Below are positions 1 through 10,729 of a stretch of 64,000 bases of DNA, one piece after another. The DNA lies in contig OX419755.1 in the NCBI GenBank assembly GCA_948567375.1, forward strand, positions 9,739,001 to 9,803,000. Reading direction: 5' to 3'. A program made the translations under genes and the position numbers. A model generated the notes under the pieces. That model made no database searches. It was not told where the DNA came from and saw only the letters and a program-made list of their open reading frames with translations. Source of the stretch: Lunularia cruciata. Taxonomy: Eukaryota; Streptophyta; Marchantiopsida; Lunulariales; Lunulariaceae. Numbering within the stretch: the stretch's first letter is position 1; each line of letters starts with the position of its first letter.

Positions 1-9
1 TTGGGTCCA

Positions 10-1120
10 TATTACCATCAATGTTTGGGAGGTGGCATGGTGCACAATTGTGCACATGATCCTTCATAAAAACTCCATCATATCCTTTCAACACAAGGAC
101 TCTAGATGGCAAAACCTCACACACTCTCAAGATAATATGGCCTATAGAAACATCAAGTTCATCAATGCTATTTGTTGTAGATATACATAGTCCCCTGGAT
201 GAAATTGATGGATTGAGGGTCTATAACCTCTTCCTCAAATAGTAGCAAAGAGCAATCACCAAGTTCTCAAAGACCATTGGCATCACTCTCTGAAAGATCT
301 CTGCCCACTGAGAACATGCACTCATCCATACATCTAGATCATCCAAGTCCAAAAAAATAGTAGCATCTCGATGAATGGCTACAAGTAAGGAGAGAAAGAT
401 GTTAAGGAGGCTTTCCGGCTAAACCGATAGCCTATGGCTGACCAAGGTAATTAGAGATCCCAAGTGGCTTATTTGCAAACCATACTTTTGCAATCCTCTC
501 TTCACCGTCTGAACCACTCTCTCTACTAAGCCATCTACCTCAAGGTGATCTTGGGAGGTAGTATGATGATCAATCAAAGCCTTGTCATACAAGACCTGAA
601 ACTCTCCCAAGAACTCTATACCTTGATCAATCAAAACCTCAACTGATGCACCAAAATGACTAAGAACCCAATCTAGGAACGAGTAAGCCATACCTTCATT
701 GGCCTTTTCAAGAAGTGCTACCAACTCAATCCACTTAGAGAAGTTCTCCACCATCACTAAAACTCACCAATGATGTCTCACAAACAATGGTAAAGGTGCG
801 GCAAAGTCCAAACTTCAACGGTGACCCAATCCCATGATAGGTAATGGGTGCAACTATGGCATATGAGCACTAAATGATGCTCTAACTTGGTCACAAACCA
901 CACAAAACCACACATCTGGCAACAAAATGTTGTACATTGGTCTACATACCGCACCACCAATAATGACTCTAGAGTAAACTATATGTACGCTTTACTCCAA
1001 AATGTCCTAGCTCCTCATGAGCATGACGGACCAACTATAGTCTCTAAGATGGAAGTGGTACTACTCTCACTCTACCATCCTCCCATACATGCAAAGGGTG
1101 TCTGCCCTCCAATTTGAACC
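10..1120 (-). pseudogene. Integrase of element F (core and C-terminal domain), decayed
   Basis: The minus-strand frame over 757-419 reads an integrase core: FSKWIELVALL, then LIDQGIEFLGEF carrying the second catalytic Asp, then DGLVERVVQTVKRGL carrying the Glu. Bases 1120-760 hold the zinc-binding and first-Asp part in broken frames (for example WSLDFA near 815). Bases 418-20 read, in shifted frames, as the C-terminal region with ILRVCEVLPS and ending near NCAPCHLP. This would join cDNA into the host chromosome in an active copy. Several stops and frameshifts rule out a working product. Confidence 0.8.
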
Positions 1121-1379
1121 GTCTGGCTCACTAAAGAACATGGTCTCTCTCCTTGGTCCCAATTGTGCCACCCACAACACTAGTGCAAAGATAATCCATC
1201 ACTAAGACATCATCGTGAATGTCTTGCTGGACTATATCAATATCTTCACTATATGGATCTATGATCTCAATAACTCCTCTTGTATGCACTAAGAGAGATA
1301 CTACCAAAGTCTTAGAAAATATATACATAAAGGCATGCCAACCTAGCACCATCTTCTCATCTGAGTTACCATGCCAACG

Positions 1380-1800
1380 TGCTCCAGTCTGATCCTGTTG
1401 GTTGGGACATGGGTTTCTACTCAACCCATCTACATCACAATTCACCACTCCATGTCTATAAATAACCCTGAAATCATATTTGTGTAAAATCAGAGCCCAT
1501 TTTGCAAGCTTCCCTCAAAGCTTATCAGATTCCATCAACCACTTTAGTGGCTGATGATCGGTGATGAGAGTAAAGGGGTTACCAAATAGGTAACATCGGA
1601 AATGTGCTATTGCCCAAATTGTTGCCAAGCACTCTCTCTCATATGAACTATACTTTGCTTGCATTGAATTGTTGGAGCAACTAGCATAGGCCGCCACAAA
1701 CTCCTTCCCCTCATCATCATGTTGGGTGAGCACTGCTCCAAGCCCTAACATACTCCAATTAGTGTGAACTTGAAATGGTCATCTCTGATCGATCTCCTTA
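1380..1800 (-). pseudogene. RNase H domain of element F
   Basis: The frame over 1751-1515 starts LGLGAVLTQHDDEGKEFV and includes KYSSYERECLATIWAIAHFR and TLITDHQPLKWLM, the characteristic block of gypsy RNase H (the Glu in the ERECLA region, the Asp in TDHQPL). In an active element it would remove the RNA strand during reverse transcription. It lies directly downstream of the RT of F on the same strand, as expected. Confidence 0.85.
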
Positions 1801-1849
1801 AAATAGGAGTAGATGTTAACCTCTCCTTGAGCTCTATTAAAGCTCTCTC

Positions 1850-2860
1850 ATGCTCATCTCCCCAACATCATTCCTATGTAAGCTTGGTCAGCTCTGTCAA
1901 GGCCTTGGCAATGACACTAAATCCTCTAACATATTGGCAATAAAAATTTGCCAACCCAAGGAATGCTCACTCTTTGCTCACATTTGTAGGTTGAGGAATA
2001 AGTGCAATAGCCTCCACCTTGGTCTACTAAACACCAAGTCCTCCAGGGTAGATAGTGTAACCCAAATACTCAACCTGCTCATGGAAGAACCTACACTTCC
2101 CAGGATGTAATTTGAGTCCATGCAATCTCAACCTCTCAAACACCTCCAACAAATGTCTTTCATGCTCCTCCATAGTAGTGTTATAAACCAAAATGTTGTC
2201 AATATAGCACCGAGCAAAATCCAATCTAGCTAGGATCCTATCCATGACCCTCTAAAACTCAATAGGAGTATTCTTTAACCCAAATGGTAAGAACTTCCAC
2301 TGATATAACACATCCTTGCCATGAGGATCAATAGCCCAAAATGCTATCTTGGACTTATCCTCCTCCCTAATTGGCAACTAATGATATCCTAATTGAAGAT
2401 CCAAAGTACTGAAGACCTTTGCATGCCCAATCACATCAAAGATCTCCTTTGGTGTAGGCATGACATAATGATCAACCCTAGTCTATTGGTTGATAGGATG
2501 GTAATCTCCACACATCTGCCTATATGTGTAGTTGCCATGCATATCCTTCTTGGTTGGCATCATTGTAGTTGATGCATGCTCTCCATGTGAAATCTCTCCC
2601 AAACTAGCCTCAAAAAGGTCTCTACCCCGACTCTGAATCAATGTCCTCTCCATATCACTTTATCAATAAGGATGTCACAAAACTAGTGTATCACTAGTCA
2701 ACTCAATCTAAATACTTGGTCCTTTTAGAGCACCCAAATCTTTCATATTGAAGGCAAAACAACTTGTGTAGCTCCTCAAGAACCTCCAAACTCTCCGTCT
2801 TTCCTCTCCTATAAGCTTGGGACCCAAGTATCTTCTCTAATTGTCATAGGAGTAGAAGAC
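1850..2860 (-). pseudogene. Reverse transcriptase of element F
   Basis: Minus-strand frames give FAFNMKDLGALKGPSI near 2760-2710, MCGDYHPIN near 2510, PTPKEIFDVIGHAKVFSTLDL near 2460-2400, then FARCYIDNILVY near 2220-2180 where the YxDD box has become YIDN, and LHPGKCRFFHEQVEYLGYTI near 2110-2050. These are fingers, palm and thumb landmarks of a Ty3/gypsy RT. The second catalytic Asp is lost and stops interrupt the frame. The RT start abuts the D LTR at 2866, so the link to the upstream methyltransferase is physically broken here. Confidence 0.85.
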
Positions 2861-2865
2861 ATTGT

Positions 2866-5095
2866 TGTACTTTGCCTTTCTCTCTCTAGGAACACATAGG
2901 GTGCCTAGCTATGGAACCTATAGATTAGAGGTTGTAGATTAAACTGTCCCTACAAGTTTGAGCATGTATAGGACCCAACCAATAAAACCTTTCCCTTTAG
3001 GTTTTAGTTTTCTTGCTATTGGGTAAGGTGGTAACGGGCAACCTAACCTATCATCATGACATGCACTCTTGGTCTGCTGGTCATCACTTCCAACATTACC
3101 AAGGAGAAATACATATCACTCCTAGAAGAAAAGAACCTAAGCGCAACACCCACACACCAATCCCAACCAACTGGGCATACAACATGGTATGCAAGTACTA
3201 AGAGGATCCAACCATAAGAAGTCAACAACAACTCTCCATGCTTTTGGTGGAAATAAGTTTCAAAGCTCCTTGCCCTGTCCTCAAGTTGATTTCAATAGGT
3301 ACTCCATCTTCCTCAATTATTCACTTTAGATTTCAATCAATCCATAATCCAAGTGTAGAATTCTATCTCTATTGATGGAGAAAATCCTATGAAACTCAGA
3401 TGAGTGTTACTTCCTATGTGTAGCTTGAATCCATGTGTTCTAGAATTCAATGGAAAGCTTGTGAAATAATCTTTCTAATGGTATGACATATACCTCAATT
3501 TGACTACTACAGCTCCCTTGAAAAGCTCCCAAAATTGGCTAATTGCTTGTAGGGTTTTACCCTAATTTGAAATCCCTATTTTAGGGTTTTCTCCTAGTTC
3601 TTAGCAATTTTTCCCCAGATTTCTGATTCAGAAGTACACTTGATCTTGAAAAATACTTTGGTTACTTGAAACCCTCAAGTGTAGTCACAATGTAGGAGAA
3701 TTGACATTCAATCAAGATAGAAGATAAAAATTGCTCTACCGAGCTTATGATAGTATTTGTAGCAAAGTTTCTTGCATTAATTCTCACTCTTTATGGACCC
3801 AAAGTCAACCAAAATTTTCATAGTAGTTGGTTGTGCTCTTGTCTATCCCTTTGCAAATTTTAATACCCTAATCCAACCTCAAACCCTAGATATGGATCAA
3901 TTCCTGAGCTGGGCTAACTTGTGAACTCTACAGATCCAGGTATGCTTGATCCAAGACCCTGAATTGTCTATTTGAAGAATCACATGAAATCTTGGCACAG
4001 AGGTGGAAACCATAACCACCAACAAGACTAGAAATTTTCACAAGTTGAATCTAACCACAACTTGGGGAGTGACCAAATCTTCAAACCTAATTAAAATGTA
4101 ATGTCCAACTCCTCACATTCCAAAGCTCCAACTTCAATTGGCCAGATCAGATTTGAGAGTGATCAAATTAAAAATTTGTTAAGCTTCTCATTACAAGCAC
4201 TTTGTTAGATCCCCAACCCAATTGATAGATCATGTAGATGTCTCACAAAGCTCTTTGAATGACCTATTTTGTGCTCTTGTGTATGAATTTTACCCCCTTG
4301 ACTCAATCAATCATATATCCTAGAGATTTTACTCAAATCACTCAATTCTAGTCTCCAAATTGTAGCCTGACTACTCTTCTCTCCAACCATGACCTTCTCT
4401 CCTCAAATTCCCTCCCCAAAACCCCCTCGATTGTCTAAAAACTCTTGAATTCTCCTCTTGGAAACCAACCTCTTGCAATTTTATCTTTTAGCTCCTCACT
4501 TTTTGACAAGTGGACCCCACAACTCCACCTTGAAGCTCATGAGCAAAAATTCAGGCATTTCCCAACTATAGGAGCACATATATTGTTAAGTCCCAAACTT
4601 GCTTGTAAGTAAGCACTGGAGGAACGATATATGATCTGGGTTTTCCATCATTGAGTCTATGAATAGTATCCCAAAATGTCTCACCATCCAATCCCATAAA
4701 CCATCATGATGTAGAATCTGAAGCTTGATAAGAAAAGGATTTGGGAATGGCAGATTAGGAGCATGGGGCATCTCATGCTCAAATGTGGCCTACGATGCTC
4801 TACTACAATTCTACCACTCGTGGTCTACTACAACTCTCACTCCTAACGTCCTCCTCCCTCTCAAGACTCCTCAACTCAAACACACCTCCATCTCTCCACT
4901 TGCCCTCCTCTATATTCATCAAAGCCCTCAAACATGATAAGATCATAACCCACGTGGCCAATGACATATATGTACATAGATTGCTCACATGGTAACCTCT
5001 CATCCGTCGGATATATCATACAACCTACTCCACTAATGTGGGGATAAACTATGATTAGTTACTTTTTTACAGGCTATGCAAACCACAACATGACA
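2866..5095 (-). repeat. Solo LTR of family D inside element F
   Basis: This about 2230 bp block starts (plus strand) TGTACTTTGCC and ends CAAACCACAACATGACA. It matches along its length the two LTRs of element D at 14901-30517 and 38227-44130; shared landmarks include the GAACACA-GGTGCC segment near 2890 and the TTTTTGACAAGTGGACCCC segment near 4500. No polypurine tract or primer site flanks it and F coding sequence resumes on both sides, so I call it a solo LTR. I could not identify a clean target duplication (left ATTGT, right ACGTA). No coding region is recognised in it. Confidence 0.8.
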
Positions 5096-5399
5096 ACGTA
5101 TTGTGGTCCCAACCTCAATGTAAAAGACTCCCTCCTCTCTAGTGCAAGCTCCATACGTCCTCTAGCTGCATCCTAAGTAGACCAAGGGTGTAGTCCAAGT
5201 ACACCACGCTCACTTAGATGGACTCCAAGTAGACCACTCTCCTTAATAGCCACTGGTTGTGTCCCAAGAATACCCTACCCACTCGGTCCATCACCCCCAG
5301 CATATACCTAAATCATCTTGATAGGCACATGGCTCACAAGTGTCAAAATGGTGTTGCCTATCAAGCGCATCCTACGCTACTCTACCAAGCCAAGGCTCA
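5096..5399 (-). pseudogene. Linker of element F between methyltransferase and RT
   Basis: Broken minus-strand frames continue from the methyltransferase domain toward the RT. I see no domain landmarks. The piece ends abruptly at the family D LTR. Confidence 0.45.
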
Positions 5400-6320
5400 C
5401 AATCCAGGTCAAACAGTTCAAGTCCATAGCCTGACTTAACATTTGATGCCTAGATACCTTTAACATGGTTGGAGCAGCAGTAATACCCATGCAAAAACCC
5501 ATTGCTTGCTCTCTCTCTCATCAGCATTGGGCTCCACCAATTACTATGAGTCCCAAACAAGTCCAAGACCTCCCTCTCAAAAAGCATGGGAGCTTAGAAA
5601 ACTCATAAGTGTGAGAAAAGTGACTCTAGGCTATCCAACTAGGTTCACCAGTACCATAGGTGACCTATTAGCCACTACCATTGTCTGAGACTGACGCCCA
5701 ACATCCAAGATGTCATCAATAATGATGTGGTCTAGTCATTGAATCCCATCATATGCACGCTATAGAACCTGGGTAAGAGGTTTGTCCACCAAAGATGAAG
5801 ACAATGAGCCCGTGATCCCACTTTGGATGCATCTAACAAAATAGCAGGTCCTATCCAAGAATGGACATGATGTGTACTTGCCACCACTTGGGTGCAAGAA
5901 TCACCCATCAAAGGGACGTTCTCCAAAATGTAAGTTGGAGAAACAAACTGATGAACCTAGAGATGTCATAGTATCCATAACATCTCCCAAAACACACTAG
6001 AATGGAGATCCTGAAGACCTAAACCTTGGCCAACAAGTGTATGTCCCTAACATGGCCATCCCAAAATCACCAAATGAATAGGCCCATGTTTGCCCAAATC
6101 ATGCGTCTCCAATAAGGAAATGTCTACTAGTGGGGCTTTTTGGTAACCCCTGATTGCTAACATCTATAATAACTTACGATACTGATAGGTCAAGTGTGCC
6201 ATATGATGCAGAAAGACGTGCCTAGAAGTCTCATCTCTCTCCACATAAAAGTGCCTCTATACTTGTATACCCACATGTAGGACCGTTGCTAGTCCAATGC
6301 TAATCCCACCAAACAACTTC
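5400..6320 (-). pseudogene. C5-cytosine DNA methyltransferase-like domain of element F, decayed
   Basis: On the minus strand, in drifting frames, the ordered motifs of a C5-MTase can be read. Motif I (SAM binding) LFGGISIGL is at 6317-6291. The catalytic Pro-Cys of motif IV is in LGWPC at about 6064-6050, followed at once by a TAG stop where a Gln is usual. The Glu-Asn-Val of motif VI (ENVPLMGD) is at 5926-5903. A motif VIII-like SRAHCLHLWWTNL is at about 5820-5780. A C-terminal block, EPNADERE then GFCMGITAAPTM (about 5500-5463) and SQAMDLN (5436-5416), looks like motifs IX and X. An active enzyme would methylate DNA cytosines using SAM. The position between protease and RT fits a polyprotein domain carried by the element. 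At least the TAG after Pro-Cys and several frameshifts make this copy dead. Confidence 0.72.
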
Positions 6321-6729
6321 AATAGACATACTCCCTCTATTGGATACTACCAAGCAATAAATGTGGTATCCAGAGGTGTCAAGGTAATCAACTCTGGAGG
6401 TTCATCCTCACACTCATCTCTTGGTGGCACAAAGGCTCCACTCCAAGCCTGCTACACCAACAAATCTGCATGCTACTACAATGCCTCCTCCAAACTCCAC
6501 AATGGAACATCCAAGGTGGATGGAACAGTCCCACTCGTACTCCAAATCCAAGTGATCTCCTTTGGTATTGGAGTATCCTCTGCATGGGCATTTCCCTCCA
6601 ATAACCCACCAGGCCAAGTAACATGATTGAAAGTTGAAATTGAAGCCGCCATGGTCTTGGACTATAGTGAGCCAAGACTGCCACTATTGAAATGTATTGG
6701 TATGCAAAATACTCATCCCTCACCAGATT
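6321..6729 (-). pseudogene. Spacer between protease and methyltransferase of element F
   Basis: Open minus-strand stretches here (for example 6617-6414) continue the F reading direction. No domain is recognised; a Trp-Pro-Gly rich segment near 6620-6590 follows the protease. I treat it as a linker in the polyprotein. Confidence 0.4.
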
Positions 6730-7210
6730 GCCAACCTGGTCTATAGGAGGCTATCTCTTCCCAGTAGTTGATACTTAAACCCATGGGGTATAAGACTTCT
6801 CTCCCAACTAGCACATCATATGACTCAACTATTGTTGCAATAGCCTGAGCTCTCACCATTGAGCTATTAGTCAGATGACCAGGCTGAATTTGAACATCTA
6901 GCTCTCCATGTGTGATATACTATGTCAAACTACCTCCTAGAGATGTCTAGATTTGAAATGGACACTTCTCCATATTGGTCTTCTGTAACCCTAGATCTAC
7001 AACTCCAGCCATCCCCAACATAAGGAGTTGTGCACCTGATTCTAATAAGACTCTCTGTGATGTATAGACCTTCCCTAAAGGTCCCACCAAACAGAAAATC
7101 CCCCTCTGGTTATCCAATAGGACAACACCAGGTGTGAACCTTGCTCTCTCAAAGGTCAATTTAACTAGCAACTCCTCCCCTAGCCATTGTTGCCTACCAT
7201 AAACCATTGG
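6730..7210 (-). pseudogene. Aspartic protease region of element F
   Basis: The frame over 7207-6947 contains KVYTSQRVLLESGAQLLMLG, where the protease D-[ST]-G has become E-S-G, followed by LGLQKTNMEKCPFQI. Further on (6815-6760) SYDVLVGREVLYPMGL matches the conserved region after the flap in retroviral-type proteases. In an active element it would cleave the polyprotein. It directly precedes the methyltransferase-like domain, so the order is protease, methyltransferase, RT. Confidence 0.65.
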
Positions 7211-7521
7211 TCACAGTGGAGTCTCCTCATCAAGTCACCTCCACCATCAACCTTTGCTCTAGAAGCAGGAACCACATCATCCCCACTCTCACAAACCGTG
7301 GCAACTAATTTGAACATTGGCTAAAAATAAAGGATAACACATAATCAGTTGAGCCACCCCAACATTGTGCTAGACTCAATCTGTGTAGTAGCATGTGGGT
7401 GACTAGCAAGTAGTCTATCATGCACCCCATCACCATCTACCACAAATGCAGTAAGATGTCTAGGAGCCATAGATGACATTTGTAAGGCCTCAGAGAGCAT
7501 GAAAGACTAGGAAAGTTTGAC
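7211..7521 (-). other. Upstream end of element F, not recognised
   Basis: These bases lie upstream of the F protease and should be gag or the gag-protease linker. I see no zinc knuckle and no intact frame. The homology to the C-family LTR begins at about 7522, where F stops without a recognisable LTR. Confidence 0.4.
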
Positions 7522-10500
7522 TTGTGTTCCACTCTTCCACTAAAGGCACAACTTCCACAATCAAAATTGCTTCACATCAACACTGCATTGCACTCACAAA
7601 TGAAAAATACTACCAACATTACAATTCCTCTTAGATCTGTCAAGGCATTGCTCCAATTGCACTTCACTCAAGATCAAACACACAAAATGCAGATCAAGGC
7701 TATGGAATCCAATATCCAACAAACACACAGACTTGCACTTTGAATTTCTCCACACACTCACAAACACAATCACAATATTGATACTCAAAATTAAGCTCAA
7801 GTGACAAGCATTGCTTCACAATACTTTGCTTTATCTATTCTCAAAAATATGAGCATTGAACAACACTACAAATGCCTCCTTTAAATAGGCAAAACTCTTG
7901 ACAATTACTAACAAAAATACCATTATATAACAACTCTTCTAACCTGTAGATCTAAACTGACAATGCACCTCTTCATATCTGCCTCTTCAAATCTTAAAAC
8001 TGTTATTACCCCGATCCAATGTCAAGACCTAGTCTGAGACACACATTGTCTCCTACCTCTAACACCTTCCTATCTACACGATCTTGTAGACAAATTAATA
8101 GATTACTCAACTCCATGTCCTTTGCCTTCCTCTTGCGTGTCTCCTGCACTAGTAACTTTAGCTCATGCAATCTCACCTCTTTGAACTTACATTCAACTTC
8201 CGTGCTCAGCGTGGCCTTATTTTCATTGACGACTCCTTCTACCTCATCAGCTTCTCCTACAATTGTAAGCTTCTCCTTCTTCCTTTCTTCCTCTAGTTCA
8301 CTACTATACATCTGGAGCTCGTCTTCAAATTTGGCCTTCAATGCCTCCTTCTCCCTCCAATTCACAAAGATTTGCTCCTCTGCCTCCCGCACCAGCCTTC
8401 TCAACCAATCTTCTTCTCTACTACGCTCTGCTAACTCTTGTTGCCAGGCTTGATCTTTCTCCGCTGCCTTCTTCTTGAGACTCTCAAACTCTTGCTCCAT
8501 CACCACTATAATGGCTTTCAAGTGAATTAACTCTACATGTGCATCTGCCATTTCCCCTTTCAACACTGCAACCAATGCGGTCATCTCCTTTGCCTCCTTG
8601 TGACTCTTTACTAATTCCTCCCTTGTCACCTCAAAGTGCTTTCTCCGAAGAACCTCCTCAACCTGAAGTTCTTTGACTTCCATCTCCACCCTTGTCAACT
8701 TACTTCATAACAACAAGGTTTCTGCACTCCAGGTCTTCACTACTGCCAATTCATCCGGCACCTCAAGATTGGCACTTACCATCTCCATCTTTTTCTTCTA
8801 TAGCAACATCAACAACAAACACACTAATTTAGAAAAATAGTCCACTCCTTTGCATCTTGCGCCATCGGCTTGGCCTTCAGGTTCCGACCACTCTACTTCT
8901 TGCACCTTGCTCCGAAGTCACGATCTTTGCACCTTCAAAGTTTCTTCATCTGAACTTTCTTCCCCTTCTAGAGTATTGGGCCCCACTTTGGATGCAGTCA
9001 TCACATTCTTACTCTTGGAAGTCTTAGGTTGTGCCACAACTTCCTCTCCCTTCTTCTTCACACTTCCTCATTCAAGCTTGGAAACTTTGGGACTCGGCTC
9101 ACCTACCTTGATCATCGGCTGTCACATTTGCTGAACCTCCGCTTTGTCGTCATTGTCACTGCTTGACTCTTCACTCCTTAGCATGAACTCCTCTTCTTCT
9201 CCTGATATTCCTTCCTTCGATCCACTTTCTCCTTTTGACACTTCTTTTGACTCAGGCGTGGCTTCCTTTGTCTTCACTACCACCGCCATTGGGTTAAGCT
9301 TTGGAACTTTATAGGGCTGGACTGTTGCAACACAACTCTCAAGTTTGGCTCTCTTCCTAGCCCTGGGAAGGTCAATTGCTACAATTTTCTCCTTCCCACT
9401 CTTCTTGTAGTACTCATCCCCATCTTGCACTCTCTCCATATAATATCTACATCTACCTCCTTTTGCAAATCTAGATGAAAGTGCGAGTGCACTTGATTTT
9501 GTTCTTCCAAAGTCAGCAAGTTCAACCCAAAATAAAAGTGCACTGCGAAGGGCACAAAATCCCTAAATCATCTGCCCCACTCTCTGATGCAGACATTTTG
9601 CCCAATCTACTGCCTCTCCCGCAAATATTTGGTGAAAGAACACCGCCTGTTGCATAATAACATAGGTGGCTCGCTCTAGCTTGAACATTGCCATCATTGC
9701 GCTTACTATCCCTCTCTGCTCGGGGTCTCTATAACTGTCCACCTTATACCCATTCTTAGTGCAAGGTTGATTGAACGAATTTCTCACTTTGGCAGTCTCT
9801 TCTGAAGCATCACACTCTCGATAGAAGGTGGCACTTCCTACCTCTCCTGCTTCTCTTCCTAAAACTACTCTCCAATCCACCTCGGTCCATTGAGTGGGAT
9901 TCCCTCTCTTCTCCTTGTGCTTTGGCACATCCTTGCAATTGCTTGCTACAATTTCTACCATGAAACCTTGAAAATTGAAGTTCCAGTTCTAGGCCAGGAA
10001 CGTGATACAAAGTCTCATCAAGTCTTTGATCCGTGCTATCACGTCTAATCTATGAATTGCAAGTCCCTCACCGCACCCTGCTTACTCACTTTTAGGGTCA
10101 TTGTGTGCTTCCTCACCTTCTTCTTGTGGAAGATCGTTCCCGAGATCCTAACCCACTCCTCTTCTTGCAGATTTGCAATTTGCATTACTTTAGGTCGACT
10201 CTGAATAGGAACCGGGTAGCGACTGGACATTGCTCTACTTCCTTGCACTACTTGTAATTTTATAGTCCTTCCGTGGTTGGTCATTCTTTTGTTGCTCCTC
10301 CATTTCAATCTCCAATTCGGTGAAATTGTTTCCTTTCACTATCAAGAAGTTCTTGATCCCGAGGTCATTACTTTCTTCCCATGTACTTTCTTGATTGGGC
10401 TGACTCCAAAGAAGTTTGTTATAGGTTCTTTGGATCAGATCACTCCACCTGATACTACGTCTCTCCTTTGTCTTCTTTGTCATCATGTCTCCTTTGATCT

Positions 10501-10645
10501 TGACCCAAGGTCGACTTCGGGTTTTACTCCAAACCCCTATTTTGTCTCATTTCTTCTCAGTTTAGCCCTCTTTAGGCTCTATCCACATACTTCTTCTTCA
10601 AATTTTCCTAAAACTATCCAAAACAAAAAAATTGTGGGTACCACA
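7522..10645 (-). repeat. 3' LTR of element C (truncated at its 3' end)
   Basis: On the minus strand the LTR starts TGTGGTACCCAC at 10645, directly after a polypurine tract. It runs through the U3 coding region (about 10500-8006) and the promoter-proximal part, and stops near 7522 at TTGTGTTCCAC. Full copies elsewhere continue about 330 bp more, to the terminal GGTTGTCACA. The same unit recurs at 38482-42182, 46009-55715 (interrupted), 56186-56847 (partial) and 59368-61951. Confidence 0.85.
8006..10500 (-). pseudogene. Coding region inside the C-family LTR (U3): conserved block, acidic linker, coiled coil
   Basis: Three successive parts are seen on the minus strand. The first, about 10486-9563, is a conserved region with FLIVKGNNFTE, then KRGNPTQWTEVDWRVVLGRE, NGYKVDSYRDPEQRGIVSAM and YVIMQQAVFFHQIFAGEAVDWAK. 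The second, 9439-9122, is rich in Lys, Ser and Glu and ends in an acidic Glu-Asp-Ser run. The third, 8698-8006, is an open 230-residue stretch rich in Glu, Lys, Leu and Arg that looks like a long coiled coil. The parts are separated by a few stops and frameshifts. Copies lie at 38829-41390, 54309-55550 and 60000-61150. I do not recognise the family. It sits downstream of pol and upstream of the LTR promoter region, so it would be the last reading frame of the genomic RNA. Confidence 0.7.
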
Positions 10646-10655
10646 TACCCCCTAC
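10646..10655 (-). other. Polypurine tract of element C
   Basis: The minus strand reads AGTAGGGGGTA immediately before the LTR start TGTGGTACCC. This is where plus-strand DNA synthesis would be primed, and it fixes the LTR start that defines the U3 coding region as part of the LTR. Confidence 0.75.
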
Positions 10656-10729
10656 TTCAAATGTGAGCATTTCGACGAACACCGACAACCGGTTCTTTAT
10701 ACAAAGTCGGGTCCATGGTCCAATATTTT

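Larger units (their letters stand above)
1..7521 (-). mobile_element. Element F: decayed Ty3/gypsy element with a methyltransferase domain, 3' end off the window
   Basis: Read on the minus strand the order is protease (about 7210-6730), C5-methyltransferase-like domain (6320-5400), RT (2860-1850), RNase H (1800-1380) and integrase (1120-10), the pol order of Ty3/gypsy with an extra domain between protease and RT. Every domain is broken by stops or frameshifts, so this is an old copy. It is split by a family D LTR at 2866-5095. Neither LTR of F is in the window: the pol 3' end reaches the left edge, and the right end abuts the truncated 3' LTR of element C at about 7522 with no target duplication visible. 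Confidence 0.85.

Noticed and set aside
2861-5100. A target duplication for the D-family LTR in element F
   Set aside because: ATTGT and ACGTA do not match and no shifted boundary gives a clean pair, so none is claimed.
8019-8453. Plus-strand open frame rich in Ser and Leu
   Set aside because: It is the antisense shadow of the coiled-coil region read on the minus strand, whose Glu/Lys-rich composition and copies elsewhere identify the coding strand.
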